Below are positions 1 through 10,277 of a DNA stretch of 64,000 nt, one piece after another; positions within the stretch are counted from its first letter, which is position 1; every line of letters begins with the position of its first letter. Position numbers and translations under genes: made by a program. This stretch comes from Nitrosospira sp. NpAV (lineage in GTDB: Bacteria; Pseudomonadota; Gammaproteobacteria; Burkholderiales; Nitrosomonadaceae). The notes beneath the pieces are model-generated. The model ran no database searches, was not told the DNA's origin, and was given only the letters and a program-made list of their open reading frames with translations. The stretch spans positions 124,001 through 188,000 of the forward strand of contig NZ_JXQM01000001.1 in NCBI RefSeq assembly GCF_000832065.1, read 5' to 3'.

Positions 1-123
1 AAAAATACCGTCATAACCACCGTGCAAATAGCTGATCGGCGAGGCGGTACTTTCCATGATCTCGCCGGCCGAATCAAGAAGCTCATAAGTGAGGGATACC
101 ACCGTGTCTTTTTCAATACGCAT
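1..123 (-). CDS. SlyD-like FKBP-type peptidyl-prolyl isomerase (5' part only)
   Basis: Reading leftward from an ATG at 123, the frame stays open to the window edge and gives 41 residues starting MRIEKDTVVSLTYELLDSAG, followed by a stretch containing SPISYLHGGYDGIF. This matches the start of SlyD-type FKBP prolyl isomerases, where the early strands and the Y-L-H-G-G turn precede the inserted chaperone flap. Such proteins are cytosolic folding helpers, and some also bind metal through a C-terminal tail that lies outside this window. It is on the same strand as rnhB, 173 bases downstream of it, and probably has its own promoter. Because only the N-terminus is visible, the subtype (SlyD or FkpB) is uncertain. 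Confidence 0.8.
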   Translation of the reverse strand, partial: MRIEKDTVVSLTYELLDSAGEIMESTASPISYLHGGYDGIF

Positions 124-296
124 ATTATTCAGGTCTGTGAGGTAAGTTACTACAAATCGGTGCGCATAATCGCTTCTTGCACCCGCGCTTAAAATACCAC
201 TGACTCATCCATCGCTCTACGCTTCAAGCATGCTGGCAGCAGTAAATATTATATTAGTAATACGAAATGAAATAAGGTTCCTTCTCGAACAGGGGA

Positions 297-899
297 CTAA
301 ATTTTTGCCACTTGAGCTTTACCATTTATTATCAATTCCCTGACTGGCGCAAAATGACGACGATGTATCACTGATGCTCCATGGACCCGCAAGGCCGCAA
401 TATGTTCAGTGGTGGAATATCCTTTATGGCGATCAAAACCATAGTGCGGAAAGCGCTGGTGCAATGCCACCATTTCAGCGTCGCGCGCCGTTTTGGCAAG
501 GATCGACGCGGCGGAAATTTCCGGTATCAGACTATCGCCCCCAACAATAGTGGTAACGGGCCACCTCAAACGAGGGCTATGGTTCCCATCCACCAGTACT
601 CTGCCAGGAATAATTGACAGGCTTTCCACTGCACGTTTCATGGCAAGCAGACTTGCCTGCAGAATATTTAACCTATCAATCTCTTTAACAGATGCGGAAC
701 CAATAGCCCAAGCCACCGAATAGGCTTTAATGGCAATGGTCAGCCTGTTACGTTGAGCCTCGCTGAGTGTTTTTGAATCCGCCAACCCTTCTATGCCATG
801 ATCTGGACCAAGCACCACGCAAGCGGCAAACACCGGACCCGCTAGCGGCCCTCTGCCAGCCTCATCGACGCCGCAAACCCAGTTAATCCCTTCCACCAT
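297..899 (-). CDS. rnhB: Ribonuclease HII
   Basis: This enzyme cleaves the RNA strand of RNA/DNA hybrids and starts removal of single ribonucleotides from DNA. The N-terminus carries the type 2 RNase H signature [15 protein letters not shown], with catalytic Asp12 and Glu13. Further acidic residues lie in LVDGNHSPR and after [14 protein letters not shown] place the start at the ATG at 899 because a GGAGG ribosome site lies about 8 nt upstream. A TTG at 914 would add five residues but would absorb that site. The product is 200 residues, a normal length. It is the last gene of the envelope block. In many proteobacteria lpxA and lpxB sit between fabZ and rnhB, but here only about 76 bases separate them. 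Confidence 0.96.
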   Translation of the reverse strand: MVEGINWVCGVDEAGRGPLAGPVFAACVVLGPDHGIEGLADSKTLSEAQRNRLTIAIKAYSVAWAIGSASVKEIDRLNILQASLLAMKRAVESLSIIPGRVLVDGNHSPRLRWPVTTIVGGDSLIPEISAASILAKTARDAEMVALHQRFPHYGFDRHKGYSTTEHIAALRVHGASVIHRRHFAPVRELIINGKAQVAKI

Positions 900-975
900 T
901 CTAACAGCCTCCAATTCTCAGTCAACGAGGATGAAGGTAACCGTCAGTATCAAAACTGCGACCCCATGCAACCCG

Positions 976-1416
976 CTATGGCTGCTTGCTTCGCACGGTA
1001 CACATCAACTCGGCCTCGGTGACAATGCGGCCATCCACTTCCGCCTGGGTGGAATACTTCCAGATGCCGATCCGCTGCCGCTCTATGGTTGCCTTGAGTA
1101 TCAACTGGTCACCCGCCTGGACCGGCTGCTTGAAACGAGCCCTGTCTATGCCGACAAAATAATATATCGAATTCTCGTCGACTTTCACATTCATGGTCTT
1201 GAGCGTTAGAAGCGCAGCAGCTTGCGCCAGCGCTTCAATAATTAACACGCCCGGCATAACCGGGTGATGAGGAAAATGACCGCCGAAGAAAGGTTCGTTA
1301 ATCGTTACGTTCTTGAGCGCGGCGATGTTTTTCCCAGGTTCACAGGATAGAACGCGATCCACCAGAAGAAAAGGATAGCGATGGGGCAAATATTGCAGAA
1401 TTTCATGTATATCCAT
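976..1416 (-). CDS. fabZ: 3-hydroxyacyl-ACP dehydratase FabZ
   Basis: FabZ dehydrates 3-hydroxyacyl-ACP in type II fatty acid synthesis and competes with lipid A synthesis for 3-hydroxymyristoyl-ACP. The 146-residue hot-dog-fold protein has the family start [12 protein letters not shown] and the active-site segment [14 protein letters not shown], with catalytic His47 and Glu61 in EALAQ. The ATG at 1416 is the only sensible start. It lies 86 bases after skp. In the usual gene order lpxD occupies that place and lpxA follows fabZ; neither is present, and no broken copy is visible in the short gaps. Co-transcription with the block is likely from spacing and orientation. Confidence 0.97.
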   Translation of the reverse strand: MDIHEILQYLPHRYPFLLVDRVLSCEPGKNIAALKNVTINEPFFGGHFPHHPVMPGVLIIEALAQAAALLTLKTMNVKVDENSIYYFVGIDRARFKQPVQAGDQLILKATIERQRIGIWKYSTQAEVDGRIVTEAELMCTVRSKQP

Positions 1417-1502
1417 AATCCTAAATCCGGTTAGTGGTCAGGGTGAAGTGTGTGTTATCAAGATCGGGCCGAGATACAACGACGCAACCTCCAGTCAATA
1501 CT

Positions 1503-2036
1503 CTATTTATCCGCCAGCGCCTTGATAACCTTCTCGGTAATGTCCATGCGCTGACTACGGTAAACCAGGTCACGCAGGGGCAATATCAGGTCATACTTCT
1601 CTGTTTCCGCGATAACCTGAATAGCTTTACTGGCGCTCAGTTGCAGGATGGCGACTTCATCATTCTGACGCAGACTCAGGTCTTCGCGCATCTGCCGTTG
1701 GGCGCGCTGATGTTCCCGATTGAGTATGGCGAGATCACGCTCTTTGTTACGCCGATCCGCCTCCGGCATGGTCTTACCTTCTGTCTCCAGAACCTCCTGA
1801 AGCACCTTCGCCTGCGATGCCATCTTCTTGATTTCTTGATCGCGCGGCAGGAATTCCTTTTCTATCTTCTTCAACGCCCTGACCGCCGGCGCCGATTCCG
1901 CGAGTATTCTCTCGGTATCGACCACACCAATCTTGATATCATTCGCATGGACGTCAAAGAATCCGCTGGCAGAGGCAATAATTACGCATGCTGCCATGAC
2001 AGTTCGCCGCCATTGCCATTGAACCTTATGTTTCAA
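1503..2036 (-). CDS. skp: Periplasmic chaperone Skp/OmpH
   Basis: Skp is a trimeric periplasmic chaperone that holds unfolded outer-membrane proteins for delivery to BamA. The sequence shows a signal peptide (basic start, then VMAACVIIASASGFF, cleavage probably after VHA), the family segment IKIGVVDTERILAESA, and a long charged helical middle (about residues 50-130) that would form the tentacles. I favour a TTG start at 2036, since a GGGAG ribosome site sits 6 nt before it and it gives a sensible signal peptide. A TTG at 2078 would add 14 residues and overlap bamA by 17 bases. It directly follows bamA, as in most proteobacteria. Confidence 0.9.
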   Translation of the reverse strand: MKHKVQWQWRRTVMAACVIIASASGFFDVHANDIKIGVVDTERILAESAPAVRALKKIEKEFLPRDQEIKKMASQAKVLQEVLETEGKTMPEADRRNKERDLAILNREHQRAQRQMREDLSLRQNDEVAILQLSASKAIQVIAETEKYDLILPLRDLVYRSQRMDITEKVIKALADK

Positions 2037-2061
2037 TCTTATCTCCCGATTATCCGTTTGA

Positions 2062-4353
2062 TTAGAACTGCTGTCCAAATTGAAACTGGAATCGCTGTAA
2101 GTTATCCCCGGGCTGGTTATTTATCGGTTGGGCGATGCTGACTTTAAGCGGCCCCATCGGAGAAATCCAGGTAACAGCGATTCCCGTGGAATAACGCAAT
2201 CCTTCGAGCTCCGGTCTCACTCCGTCGGGACCCCATACGGTACCACCGTCCACAAACGCGCTCAAGCGCACTGATCTGTCGTTCCGCATGCCAGGCATCG
2301 GAAACAGAATTTCAACGCTGCCCACCGCGCGTCTATTGCCCCCCAGCGTTCTATTATTGGCATCACGAGGACCTAACGAGCTGATGTTGTAGCCACGCAC
2401 CGAGGTATTGCCGCCGGCAAAGAAATTCTTGAAAAAAGGCAGCTCTTTTCCATTGTAGCCGTCACCATAGCCGAGCTCCCCGTTCAGCATGAGTGTGAAA
2501 ATATTTGTGAGTGGATAATACCACCTGAGTTGATAATCCAATTTGTAATAAGTCAGGTCGCCGCCTGGCAAACCCGTTTCCGCGAACACCCGCTGGGTGG
2601 TACCCGAGGTGGTCCAGATGGCGCTATCGCGACCATCACGCCGCCAGCTCAGCGTCAACGGTATGTTGATGGTACTGCTTCCGAATTTTTCCACAAAATC
2701 GATGTTACGTTGCGGACTGTTCGGACCCAGGTCGATTTTCGTATTTTCCAGGCCAAGGCCGGCCATGATACTGTCATTCTCGTTCAGTGGAATGCCCAGA
2801 CGCAACCCGGCACCCGTGGTATCGGTATTAAAAGTGCTTACCGAGGAGAGGGAGCGTGTATTGAGCACACGCTTGTAAATATCAAAGCCGCCGGTTACCC
2901 CATTGCGCGTGAAATAGGGGTCCGTGTACGAGAGCGAGTAGGTCTTGTTCACACTGCCCGTATTGACCATGAGATTGACAAATTTTCCGGTTCCGAATAT
3001 GTTGTCCTGGGCAACGGAACCGCTCAGTATCAGTCCTTCCATGTTGGAATAGCCCGCTCCAAACATGACGGCGCCTGTCGCCTTTTCCTTGACTTCGACG
3101 TTTACATCGATCTGATCGGTGGCGTTAGCAACGGCCGGCGTTTCCAGGTTAACAGCATTAAAATAATTCAACCTGTCCACACGCAGCTTGGATTGGTTGA
3201 TTTTGGAGGTTGAATACCATCCTCCCTCAAATTGCCGCATTTCCCGTCGAATCACTTCATCCCTGGTACGGTTGTTGCCCGTGATGGTAATCCGTCTTAC
3301 GTAAACCCGCCGGCCCGGATCAATAAAAAAGGTGAACGCTACCTGGTGTTTTTCCTTATCCAGCTGCGGCGAGGCGTTGACATTTGCAAACGCGTAACCA
3401 TCGTCTCCAAGCCGGTCGGTAATAAGCTTGACGGATTCGGTCAGTTTCTCCCGTGCAAACACGTCACCTGGGGCCAATTTTACAAGCTTGCGCAATTCGG
3501 GCTCCGGCAACAGCATTTCACCGGCAAGCTTGATCTCGGACACCGTGTATTTGTCGCCCTCGACGATATTTATCGTAATGTAAATATCCTGCATGTCGGC
3601 GGTAATGGATACTTGAGTCGATTCAATACTGAATTCCAGATAGCCGCGATTAAGATAAAATGAGCGCAACGACTCCAAATCGGCAGCCAACTTCTGTTTC
3701 GAATATTGATCTTCCTTGGTAAACCACGTCAGCAAGCCCGGCGTTCGCAGTACTATCGCACTCAGCAGTTCCTTTTCCTCGAAATTTTTATTGCCGACGA
3801 TATTGATTTTGCGGATCTTGGCGGTTTTTCCCTCATCCACCTGAAAGTCGATGCCCACCCGGTTGCGGTCCAGCGGAGTTGTCGTGGTGGTGATCTTTAC
3901 AGCATATTTCCCTCGGCTGAGGTATTGTTGCTTCAGTTCCTGCTCGGCCTTCTCCAGCATGGAACGATCAAAGATGCGCGATTCTGCCAGGCCTGCCTGT
4001 TTCAGGCCTTCCTTCAGCTTATCCTTCTCGAACTCCTTGGCCCCGGAAATGGTGATCTGTGCAATGGCCGGCCGTTCTTCCACCACGACAAGCAAAACCC
4101 CATTGTCGGACTCTAGTCGAACATCTTTGAAGAAACCGGTCGCATAGAGTGTCTTGATGGCCGTCGCGGCTTTTTCATCATCCAGTGTATCGCCCACCTT
4201 AACCGGTAAATAACTGAACACTGTGCCCGCTTCAGTGCGTTGTATCCCTTCCACCCGTATGTCCTTAACTACGAATGGCTCAAGAGCCCATGAAACCGGA
4301 GCGCAAAGAACAGAAACAAGCGCCACGAGATATTTGACTTTCATACTTGACAT
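2062..4353 (-). CDS. bamA: Outer-membrane protein assembly factor BamA
   Basis: BamA is the essential Omp85 insertase that folds beta-barrel proteins into the outer membrane. The 763-residue protein has a signal peptide ending near SWA, five POTRA repeats (roughly residues 24-425; the first begins FVVKDIRVEGIQRTEAGTVF), and a 16-strand C-terminal barrel with the conserved VRGY segment (SVRGYNISSLGPRD) and a terminal aromatic residue in QFGQQF. The ATG at 4353 lies 7 bases after the rseP stop; an ATG at 4344 is an alternative. Its presence beside skp and rseP shows a true outer membrane. Sigma-E-type control is common for this locus elsewhere, but I did not identify such a promoter. Confidence 0.97.
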   Translation of the reverse strand: MSSMKVKYLVALVSVLCAPVSWALEPFVVKDIRVEGIQRTEAGTVFSYLPVKVGDTLDDEKAATAIKTLYATGFFKDVRLESDNGVLLVVVEERPAIAQITISGAKEFEKDKLKEGLKQAGLAESRIFDRSMLEKAEQELKQQYLSRGKYAVKITTTTTPLDRNRVGIDFQVDEGKTAKIRKINIVGNKNFEEKELLSAIVLRTPGLLTWFTKEDQYSKQKLAADLESLRSFYLNRGYLEFSIESTQVSITADMQDIYITINIVEGDKYTVSEIKLAGEMLLPEPELRKLVKLAPGDVFAREKLTESVKLITDRLGDDGYAFANVNASPQLDKEKHQVAFTFFIDPGRRVYVRRITITGNNRTRDEVIRREMRQFEGGWYSTSKINQSKLRVDRLNYFNAVNLETPAVANATDQIDVNVEVKEKATGAVMFGAGYSNMEGLILSGSVAQDNIFGTGKFVNLMVNTGSVNKTYSLSYTDPYFTRNGVTGGFDIYKRVLNTRSLSSVSTFNTDTTGAGLRLGIPLNENDSIMAGLGLENTKIDLGPNSPQRNIDFVEKFGSSTINIPLTLSWRRDGRDSAIWTTSGTTQRVFAETGLPGGDLTYYKLDYQLRWYYPLTNIFTLMLNGELGYGDGYNGKELPFFKNFFAGGNTSVRGYNISSLGPRDANNRTLGGNRRAVGSVEILFPMPGMRNDRSVRLSAFVDGGTVWGPDGVRPELEGLRYSTGIAVTWISPMGPLKVSIAQPINNQPGDNLQRFQFQFGQQF

Positions 4354-4360
4354 TCATGCT

Positions 4361-5728
4361 TTAACTGGAGATGAGCCGGCTGACATCGTTATATATGGCA
4401 AAAGCCATCAGGGTGAATAACAGCGCCATTCCGACCTGCTGACCAATCTCCGTGACTCTGACAGAAAGCGGACTGCCCTTGACGATTTCGACGACATAAT
4501 ACATTAAATGACCCCCATCCAGTACCGGAATAGGTAACAAATTCAATACCCCTAGACTGATACTGATAAGCGCAAGAAATCCGAGGTAAGATGCAAGTCC
4601 CATTTGCGCCGACTTACCCGCATAGTCGGCGATGGTGATAGGTCCGCTCACGTTCTTCCACGATACTTCTCCAGCCACCATTTTCCAAAGCATCTGGAGC
4701 GTAAACACCGACATTTCCCAGGTTTTATCGACAGCCTTGACGATGGCTGATCCGGCTGGATAGCTTACTTTTATCAGCAGTTTTTCCAGTTCATCCTGAT
4801 CGATTTGCGGTCCAATACCGATCCTGCCGATTTTTTCGCCGTTTTCAGTAACCGTGTCGGGAATGACCTTTATATCGATAGTTGTATCGCCACGTTGAAT
4901 TTCCAGGTCGAGCGGTATTCCGGGGCTGACTCGTATCCTTTGCACCACGTCTTCCCAGAGTGGGGTCTTATTCCCGTTCACCGCCAGGATCTCGTCACCT
5001 GGCAGCAAACCGGCGCGGTTGCCTGCACTGTCCGAAGTTACCTTCGCGATAATGGGCTTTATTGCTGGTTGATAGCTGCTCAAACCAATCTTTCGCAAAA
5101 AATCTCCATCCAGATCGCCAGCTTGCATACCGCTCAGGTCCAACTGCCGCGAGACTATCTCCCCACTGCGGCCAAGTGTCTCGACGGTTACGGAAGGCGA
5201 TCTTTCCACCGCATGCGATAGCAGCACCCAGCGCGCATCCTGCCAGGTAGCGATGGGTTCGGTTCCGATTTTTACTATTGTCTCTCCCGTCTCGAAAGCT
5301 GCAAACGCGGCGGGGGTCGCAGGAGCGACCGGTCCCAACATGGGCTTCATGCCGCTGACACCCAGCATGAATAGCAGCCAGTACAACAGGATCGCCAATA
5401 AGAAATTCGCTATCGGCCCTGCCGCGACGATTGCAAAGCGGTATCCTACCGGCTTGCGGTTGAATGATCGCGGCAAATCCCCGGGCGCAACCTCGCCTTC
5501 ACGCTCGTCAAGCATCTTAACGTAACCGCCGAGGGGAAAGGCAGCCACCACCCATTCGGTTTGATCGCTTCCCCAGCGCTTCTTCAATAATGGCTGGCCA
5601 AAACCGATGGAAAAACGCAGCACCTTCACTCCGCACCAGCGCGCCACCAGGTAATGGCCGAATTCGTGAAATACGATCAGCAATCCCAGGGCAATGATAA
5701 AAGCGATAATTGTGGAAAAAAAAGTCAT
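4361..5728 (-). CDS. rseP: Site-2 zinc metalloprotease RseP
   Basis: RseP cuts membrane-embedded anti-sigma factors, releasing sigma-E during envelope stress, and also clears signal-peptide remnants. The 455-residue protein has the zinc motif HEFGH in transmembrane segment 1 (about residues 21-25), two PDZ domains in the periplasmic part (the second around SAGNRAGLLPGDEILAVNG), and the second metal-binding motif LDGGH near the C-terminus (PIPVLDGGHLMYY). The length matches the family. It precedes bamA by 7 bases, so the two are probably translated from one message. A 285-base non-coding gap separates it from dxr, which may hold an internal promoter or processing site. Confidence 0.97.
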   Translation of the reverse strand: MTFFSTIIAFIIALGLLIVFHEFGHYLVARWCGVKVLRFSIGFGQPLLKKRWGSDQTEWVVAAFPLGGYVKMLDEREGEVAPGDLPRSFNRKPVGYRFAIVAAGPIANFLLAILLYWLLFMLGVSGMKPMLGPVAPATPAAFAAFETGETIVKIGTEPIATWQDARWVLLSHAVERSPSVTVETLGRSGEIVSRQLDLSGMQAGDLDGDFLRKIGLSSYQPAIKPIIAKVTSDSAGNRAGLLPGDEILAVNGNKTPLWEDVVQRIRVSPGIPLDLEIQRGDTTIDIKVIPDTVTENGEKIGRIGIGPQIDQDELEKLLIKVSYPAGSAIVKAVDKTWEMSVFTLQMLWKMVAGEVSWKNVSGPITIADYAGKSAQMGLASYLGFLALISISLGVLNLLPIPVLDGGHLMYYVVEIVKGSPLSVRVTEIGQQVGMALLFTLMAFAIYNDVSRLISS

Positions 5729-5946
5729 ATCAGCGCACCACGACAGGATCGCGGGGCAAAAGAGATTTCATTAAAGGAACAATCCGCATTGTCGTCTCAT
5801 AAAAACGAGATCGAAACCGCAAAACGGAGGGAAAGATCAAGCGGGTGACAAGCGGAGAACGAAAAAGGACGCGTAGATTTGTTAATGATGGATTTGCTGC
5901 CCATTTACCAGAGGCACGATGACCCGCTTCTCGCCCCGGTCGGCTT

Positions 5947-5965
5947 CGCCGGCGGCACGCCGGCG
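5947..5965. repeat. GC-rich hairpin in the dxr-rseP gap
   Basis: Two copies of CGCCGGCG, itself a self-complementary octamer, are separated by GCA. The site can form an 8-bp stem with a 3-nt loop. It lies in the 285-base gap between the dxr stop and the rseP start. No T-run follows on either strand, so a classic intrinsic terminator is unlikely. It could be a transcript-stabilising or attenuating hairpin; this is inference. Confidence 0.5.
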
Positions 5966-6013
5966 CGTGAAACGGCCATCTGGCCCATTCCGGCAGCCAA
6001 TAAGCCAAGTACC

Positions 6014-7201
6014 TTATACCAGACACGCCAACCATTCATGCGCGGCTTCACGCGCCATACCATCAGCTGTCAACACATCACTAAGCGTTGTGATGTCCTT
6101 GCGGCTAACGGCTTCCATAACATGTTCAATCATGACTGGAATGGCGGTAAATGGCATCCGGCACTTGAGAAATGATTCTACTGCCACTTCGTTGGCGGCA
6201 TTGAGGATCGCCGGTGCGCTGCCCCCAGCAGCCAACGCCTGATATGCAAGTCCCAAACAGGGGAAGCGTTTAAAGTCGGGAGCCTCAAAATCCAGCCGCG
6301 CCACTTTGAACATGTCCAGAGGCGTCACGCCGGTCTCAATTCTCTCAGGAAAACCCAAGGCATGGGCAATCGGAGTGCGCATATCGGGATTGCCAAGCTG
6401 TGCGAGTACCGAACCATCCACGTATTCCACCATAGAATGAATAATGCTTTGCGGATGGATAACCACCTGTATCTGCTCGGGCACCGCATCAAACAACCAG
6501 TGCGCTTCAATGACTTCCAGACCCTTGTTCATCATGGTGGCGGAGTCAACCGAAATCTTCTGCCCCATCACCCAATTGGGATGAGCACAGGCCTGCCCCG
6601 GCGTTACATGATCCAGCGCGCTTAGCGACAATCGCCTGAATGGTCCGCCAGAGGCGGTCAATAGAATTCGGCGCACGCCGGCCGCCTTCAGGTCTCCGGA
6701 GAAACTCTGCGGCAGCGACTGGAAGATGGCATTATGTTCGCTGTCTATCGGTAGGAGTGTGGCGTGATTCTGTTTAACGACATCCATGAAGATCCGACCG
6801 GCCATCACCATGGTTTCCTTGTTGGCAAGCAGTACGTGCTTACCCGCGCCAGCGGCGGCAAATGTGGGGCGGATGCCGGCAGCACCGACAATCGCCGCCA
6901 TCACCGTATCCACATCGGGCAGGGAAGCTACCTTTTCCAGCGATTCGACACCGGAGAGCACTTCGGTGGCAAGTTCGGCCGCACGAATTTCCGACCGCAG
7001 CCGTTCGGCGCTGTCCGCATCCAGCATCACTGCATAACGTGGCTGAAAATAACGACATTGTTCCAGCATTTTTTTTACATTGTTATTAGCGGTAAGCGCA
7101 ACAATGCGAAACCGGCCGGGATGGCGTGCCACCACGTCCAGCGTATTCACGCCTATGGTACCGGTGGAGCCAAGGATTGTGAGATGACGAATGGCTATCA
7201 T
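6014..7201 (-). CDS. dxr: 1-deoxy-D-xylulose 5-phosphate reductoisomerase
   Basis: Dxr catalyses the NADPH-dependent conversion of DXP to 2-C-methyl-D-erythritol 4-phosphate, the committed step of the MEP isoprenoid pathway. The 395-residue protein has the N-terminal nucleotide-binding segment [15 protein letters not shown], the metal/substrate motif [11 protein letters not shown], and [13 protein letters not shown] in the catalytic domain. The ATG at 7201 overlaps the cdsA stop by four bases (ATGA), which indicates translational coupling. Its isoprenoid product feeds UppS, encoded two genes earlier, so the order is metabolically coherent. The C-terminal segment is of ordinary length, and nothing is unusual. 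Confidence 0.97.
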   Translation of the reverse strand: MIAIRHLTILGSTGTIGVNTLDVVARHPGRFRIVALTANNNVKKMLEQCRYFQPRYAVMLDADSAERLRSEIRAAELATEVLSGVESLEKVASLPDVDTVMAAIVGAAGIRPTFAAAGAGKHVLLANKETMVMAGRIFMDVVKQNHATLLPIDSEHNAIFQSLPQSFSGDLKAAGVRRILLTASGGPFRRLSLSALDHVTPGQACAHPNWVMGQKISVDSATMMNKGLEVIEAHWLFDAVPEQIQVVIHPQSIIHSMVEYVDGSVLAQLGNPDMRTPIAHALGFPERIETGVTPLDMFKVARLDFEAPDFKRFPCLGLAYQALAAGGSAPAILNAANEVAVESFLKCRMPFTAIPVMIEHVMEAVSRKDITTLSDVLTADGMAREAAHEWLACLV

Positions 7202-8019
7202 AGTTCGGACTGTAAAAATAAGAGTGACAAAGCAGCGATCGGCAGGGTTGACGTTAGCGCATCGATGCGATCAAGTATACCACCGTGGCCCGGCAAAATA
7301 TTGCCGCTATCCTTAACTCCGGCATGGCGTTTCATCAATGACTCGAACAAGTCCCCGATAATACCCATCACGACAAGTACCAGCAGCAACGGAACAAGTA
7401 ATATGGAAGGAGCTTTCTCTCCGGCGATATAACTCCACGCCACAGCATAAAAGGCGACCGCCACCAGCGCTCCCGCCACGCCTTCCCAAGTCTTCCCGGG
7501 GCTGATGCCGGGAGCAAGCTTATGTTTTCCCCATGCACGCCCCGTGAAGTACGCCGCCGTATCAGAAATCCAGACCGTAGCCATGAAACCCAGCAGGAGC
7601 AACGGGTCGATGGCTCGCAGCTGGAACAGGGCAAGACAAGTAGGCAATAGTAATATCCAGCCTATCAGTGTCAATAAAACTGGATTCCTGATGGGCCGAT
7701 TCAATCTGAGTAAACCGGTAGCGCCCAGCGCCCAGAATACCGACGAAGCGACGTAAAGCCAGAGAAATAATGGGGAATAGGGATCGGCCAAAACCGCTTC
7801 GCCCAAGGTAAATAACAACTCTCCCCCCAATAGGGCGGTAAGCAGCAGATAAGTGATGGAATAAATGAGGGAGAATCTTGCGAGCTTACTCCATTCCCAT
7901 GCGCCAGCCACAGTCAGGGCGAGCAACAATATCATCCAGAAAATTGCTGATAGGGAGAACAATGCGGCCAGAAACAGAAGCAGCATGATGACGGCGGTTA
8001 AAATCCGGGTCTTAAGCAT
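7198..8019 (-). CDS. cdsA: Phosphatidate cytidylyltransferase
   Basis: CdsA makes CDP-diacylglycerol from phosphatidic acid and CTP, the precursor of all bacterial phospholipids. The 273-residue integral membrane protein has about eight hydrophobic segments, beginning [20 protein letters not shown]. The C-terminal signature includes [19 protein letters not shown], and the central loop reads [18 protein letters not shown]. The start ATG at 8019 lies 35 bases after the uppS stop. The stop codon overlaps the dxr start. Order and spacing are the same as in most proteobacteria. Confidence 0.96.
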   Translation of the reverse strand: MLKTRILTAVIMLLLFLAALFSLSAIFWMILLLALTVAGAWEWSKLARFSLIYSITYLLLTALLGGELLFTLGEAVLADPYSPLFLWLYVASSVFWALGATGLLRLNRPIRNPVLLTLIGWILLLPTCLALFQLRAIDPLLLLGFMATVWISDTAAYFTGRAWGKHKLAPGISPGKTWEGVAGALVAVAFYAVAWSYIAGEKAPSILLVPLLLVLVVMGIIGDLFESLMKRHAGVKDSGNILPGHGGILDRIDALTSTLPIAALSLLFLQSEL

Positions 8020-8054
8020 GGAGAGGGCTGGACAAAAACAGGCCGAGCAACAAG

Positions 8055-8861
8055 TTACTGAAACTTCACCACTCTCTCGGCGGCAATCTCTTGTAGCTCT
8101 TTGGTGGATGAGGCCATTTGAAGTTGCTCGCTGGTGCGTCCAAAACGGCGCTCGCGTTGCTGATAGGATTGAATGGCCAAATTCAGTGCCTGCGCATCAA
8201 AATCCGGCCACAGGGTATCGGTGAAATACAACTCGGTATAGGCAAGCTGCCATAGCATAAAATTGCTAATGCGTTTTTCACCGCCGGTACGAATAAATAA
8301 ATCAGGTTCCGGGGCATAGTTCAACGCAAAATATTGCATTAAATCTTTTTCGTCGAAACAAGTCGCTAATTCCGGGTGTTGCTGCAGCATCTTGCGAACA
8401 GCTTGCATGACATCCCAGCGCCCGCCGTAATTGGCCGCAATGGTTAGGGTAAAGCGTGTGTTGCTGGCGGTCAGCGCTTCTCCATTGCAAATAAACTCGA
8501 CTATTTTTGGTTCGAATTTTGAAAGGTCGCCAATCACTTTAAAGCGAATGCCGTTCTCATGCAATTTGACGACCTCTTGTTCCAGTACAGAAATGAAGAG
8601 TTGCATGAGGAACGTGACTTCCTCCGCCGGCCGGCGCCAATTCTCACTGCTGAAGGCGAACAAAGTGAGGTATTCCACCCCGCGATCGACGCAAGCCTTG
8701 ATTGCGGTCCGCACCGTCTCGACTCCACGCTTGTGCCCCGCCACCCGAGGCATAAAACGCTTTTTCGCCCAACGTCCGTTACCATCCATAATGATGGCAA
8801 TATGTCGGGGAATCATCCCGGTTTCAGGTATTTCTCGCGTTGAGCTGGTGGTAAGAGGCAT
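8055..8861 (-). CDS. uppS: Undecaprenyl diphosphate synthase (cis-prenyltransferase)
   Basis: UppS condenses farnesyl diphosphate with eight isopentenyl units to make the lipid carrier for peptidoglycan and O-antigen. The 268-residue protein has the P-loop and catalytic Asp segment [23 protein letters not shown], the substrate motif [11 protein letters not shown], and the C-terminal [17 protein letters not shown] with ELYF. The N-terminal extension before [11 protein letters not shown] is about 16 residues; an internal ATG at 8816 is an alternative start. Neither start has a strong ribosome site. The gene links dxr (isoprenoid supply) with the polysaccharide genes further along, which use the carrier. 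Confidence 0.96.
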   Translation of the reverse strand: MPLTTSSTREIPETGMIPRHIAIIMDGNGRWAKKRFMPRVAGHKRGVETVRTAIKACVDRGVEYLTLFAFSSENWRRPAEEVTFLMQLFISVLEQEVVKLHENGIRFKVIGDLSKFEPKIVEFICNGEALTASNTRFTLTIAANYGGRWDVMQAVRKMLQQHPELATCFDEKDLMQYFALNYAPEPDLFIRTGGEKRISNFMLWQLAYTELYFTDTLWPDFDAQALNLAIQSYQQRERRFGRTSEQLQMASSTKELQEIAAERVVKFQ

Positions 8862-8939
8862 GGAAGGAACACAATGAGTTAAGGGGTGCTCAGTTTGCGG
8901 ATGGCCTGCCTACCCTGCGTTATGGTAATACCTGATGTC

Positions 8940-9497
8940 TCAGATTGCCATTAACTCTGTTTCTTTGACCTGCAGCAGCTTGTCTATCTCCGCAATGTGG
9001 CGGTCGGTAAGTTTCTGAATTTCATCCTGCCCGCGGCGCTCGTCATCTTCTGCGATCTTCTTTTCCTTGAGCAGGTCTTTCAGATGGGCATTTGCATCAC
9101 GCCGAATATTGCGCATCGCTACTCTCGCGGTTTCAGCCTCATGCTTGACTACCTTGGTGAGGTCACGGCGGCGTTCCTCGGTAAGTGGCGGCATGGGAAC
9201 ACGGATTATTTCACCGACGGTGACAGGATTCAACCCCAGATCTGAATTCCGGATCGCCTTTTCAATCGCGCTCAGCATCTTCTTTTCCCAAGGTGCGACG
9301 GTGATTGTACGAGCGTCCGCCAAATTGACGCCGGCTACCTGGCCAATGAGCGTGGGAGTTCCATAGTAATCGACGGTAATGTGATCGAGCAGACCGGTAT
9401 GAGCCCGACCAGTTCGCACTTTGCCAAGATCCAGTTTCAATGCTTCAAGGCTTTTCTGCATTTTCTGTTCAGTAGATTTCTTGATATCGGCGATCAT
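8940..9497 (-). CDS. frr: Ribosome recycling factor
   Basis: RRF works with EF-G to split post-termination ribosomes. The protein shows the three-helix bundle pattern, with [21 protein letters not shown] and the [22 protein letters not shown] segment. I choose the ATG at 9497 because it gives exactly 185 residues, the canonical family length. A TTG at 9509 would add four residues. It lies between pyrH and uppS, 55 bases after pyrH, as is standard in proteobacteria. Confidence 0.97.
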   Translation of the reverse strand: MIADIKKSTEQKMQKSLEALKLDLGKVRTGRAHTGLLDHITVDYYGTPTLIGQVAGVNLADARTITVAPWEKKMLSAIEKAIRNSDLGLNPVTVGEIIRVPMPPLTEERRRDLTKVVKHEAETARVAMRNIRRDANAHLKDLLKEKKIAEDDERRGQDEIQKLTDRHIAEIDKLLQVKETELMAI

Positions 9498-9552
9498 GGT
9501 ATTTGACAATTACGGTAAGGACAAAATACTTTCTTTGTATTCAATCTTGAAT

Positions 9553-10275
9553 TTAAATCTGCACCAGCGTTCCCTCGTCTTCGCCCATCACTACCCGTTT
9601 CAGCGCCCCCGCCTTGAAGATACTGAATACATTTAGCGGCAACTTCTGATCGCGGCAAAGAGTCAAGGCGGTGGCGTCCATCACTTTCAGGTTCTGAGCG
9701 ATAGCTTCATCAAACGACAGATTGTGGTAGCGTATGGCATTGGGGTCTGTTTTGGGATCGCTGGTATATACACCATCCACCTTGGTGCCCTTGAGCACAA
9801 TATCCACATTCATTTCCATTCCACGTAGCGCAGCGGCGGTATCAGTGGTAAAGAAAGGATTACCGGTACCCGCAACGAAGATTACCACCTTCCCTGTTTC
9901 CAGATAGCGCATTGCTTTACCGCGAATGTAGGGTTCCACCACCTGATCAATACGCAACGCAGACTGCACCCGGCTTACCAAGCCGGCACGCCGCATGGCA
10001 TCCTGCAGTGCCAGGCCATTCATGACTGTGGCTAACATACCCATGTAATCCGCAATGGCACGATCCATCCCTTCGCCCGAGGATGTCATGCCACGGAAAA
10101 TGTTGCCACCGCCAATAACTACTGCGATCTGAACACCCAGTCGGCTCACATCTGCAATTTCGGCGACAATTCGCTCTATGACATCGCGGTTGATGCCATA
10201 GCTGTCCTCACCCATCAGGGCCTCACCGGAAAGCTTCAGCAGAATACGCTTATAGACAGTACTCGTCATGAACAT
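9553..10275 (-). CDS. pyrH: UMP kinase
   Basis: PyrH phosphorylates UMP to UDP and is a hexameric, GTP-activated enzyme of the amino-acid-kinase fold. The 240-residue sequence has the phosphate-binding start [13 protein letters not shown], the glycine loop [11 protein letters not shown], and the acceptor region [20 protein letters not shown] in split form around residue 135-155. The start is either the ATG at 10275, two bases after the tsf stop, or the ATG at 10269. Coupling to tsf is likely given this spacing. Confidence 0.97.
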   Translation of the reverse strand: MFMTSTVYKRILLKLSGEALMGEDSYGINRDVIERIVAEIADVSRLGVQIAVVIGGGNIFRGMTSSGEGMDRAIADYMGMLATVMNGLALQDAMRRAGLVSRVQSALRIDQVVEPYIRGKAMRYLETGKVVIFVAGTGNPFFTTDTAAALRGMEMNVDIVLKGTKVDGVYTSDPKTDPNAIRYHNLSFDEAIAQNLKVMDATALTLCRDQKLPLNVFSIFKAGALKRVVMGEDEGTLVQI

Positions 10276-10277
10276 CT

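Noticed and set aside
5730-6035. 101-codon minus-strand frame between dxr and rseP
   Set aside because: The composition is very Arg/Pro-rich, there is no ribosome site, and it overlaps the dxr C-terminus. The gap is better read as non-coding with a GC-rich hairpin.
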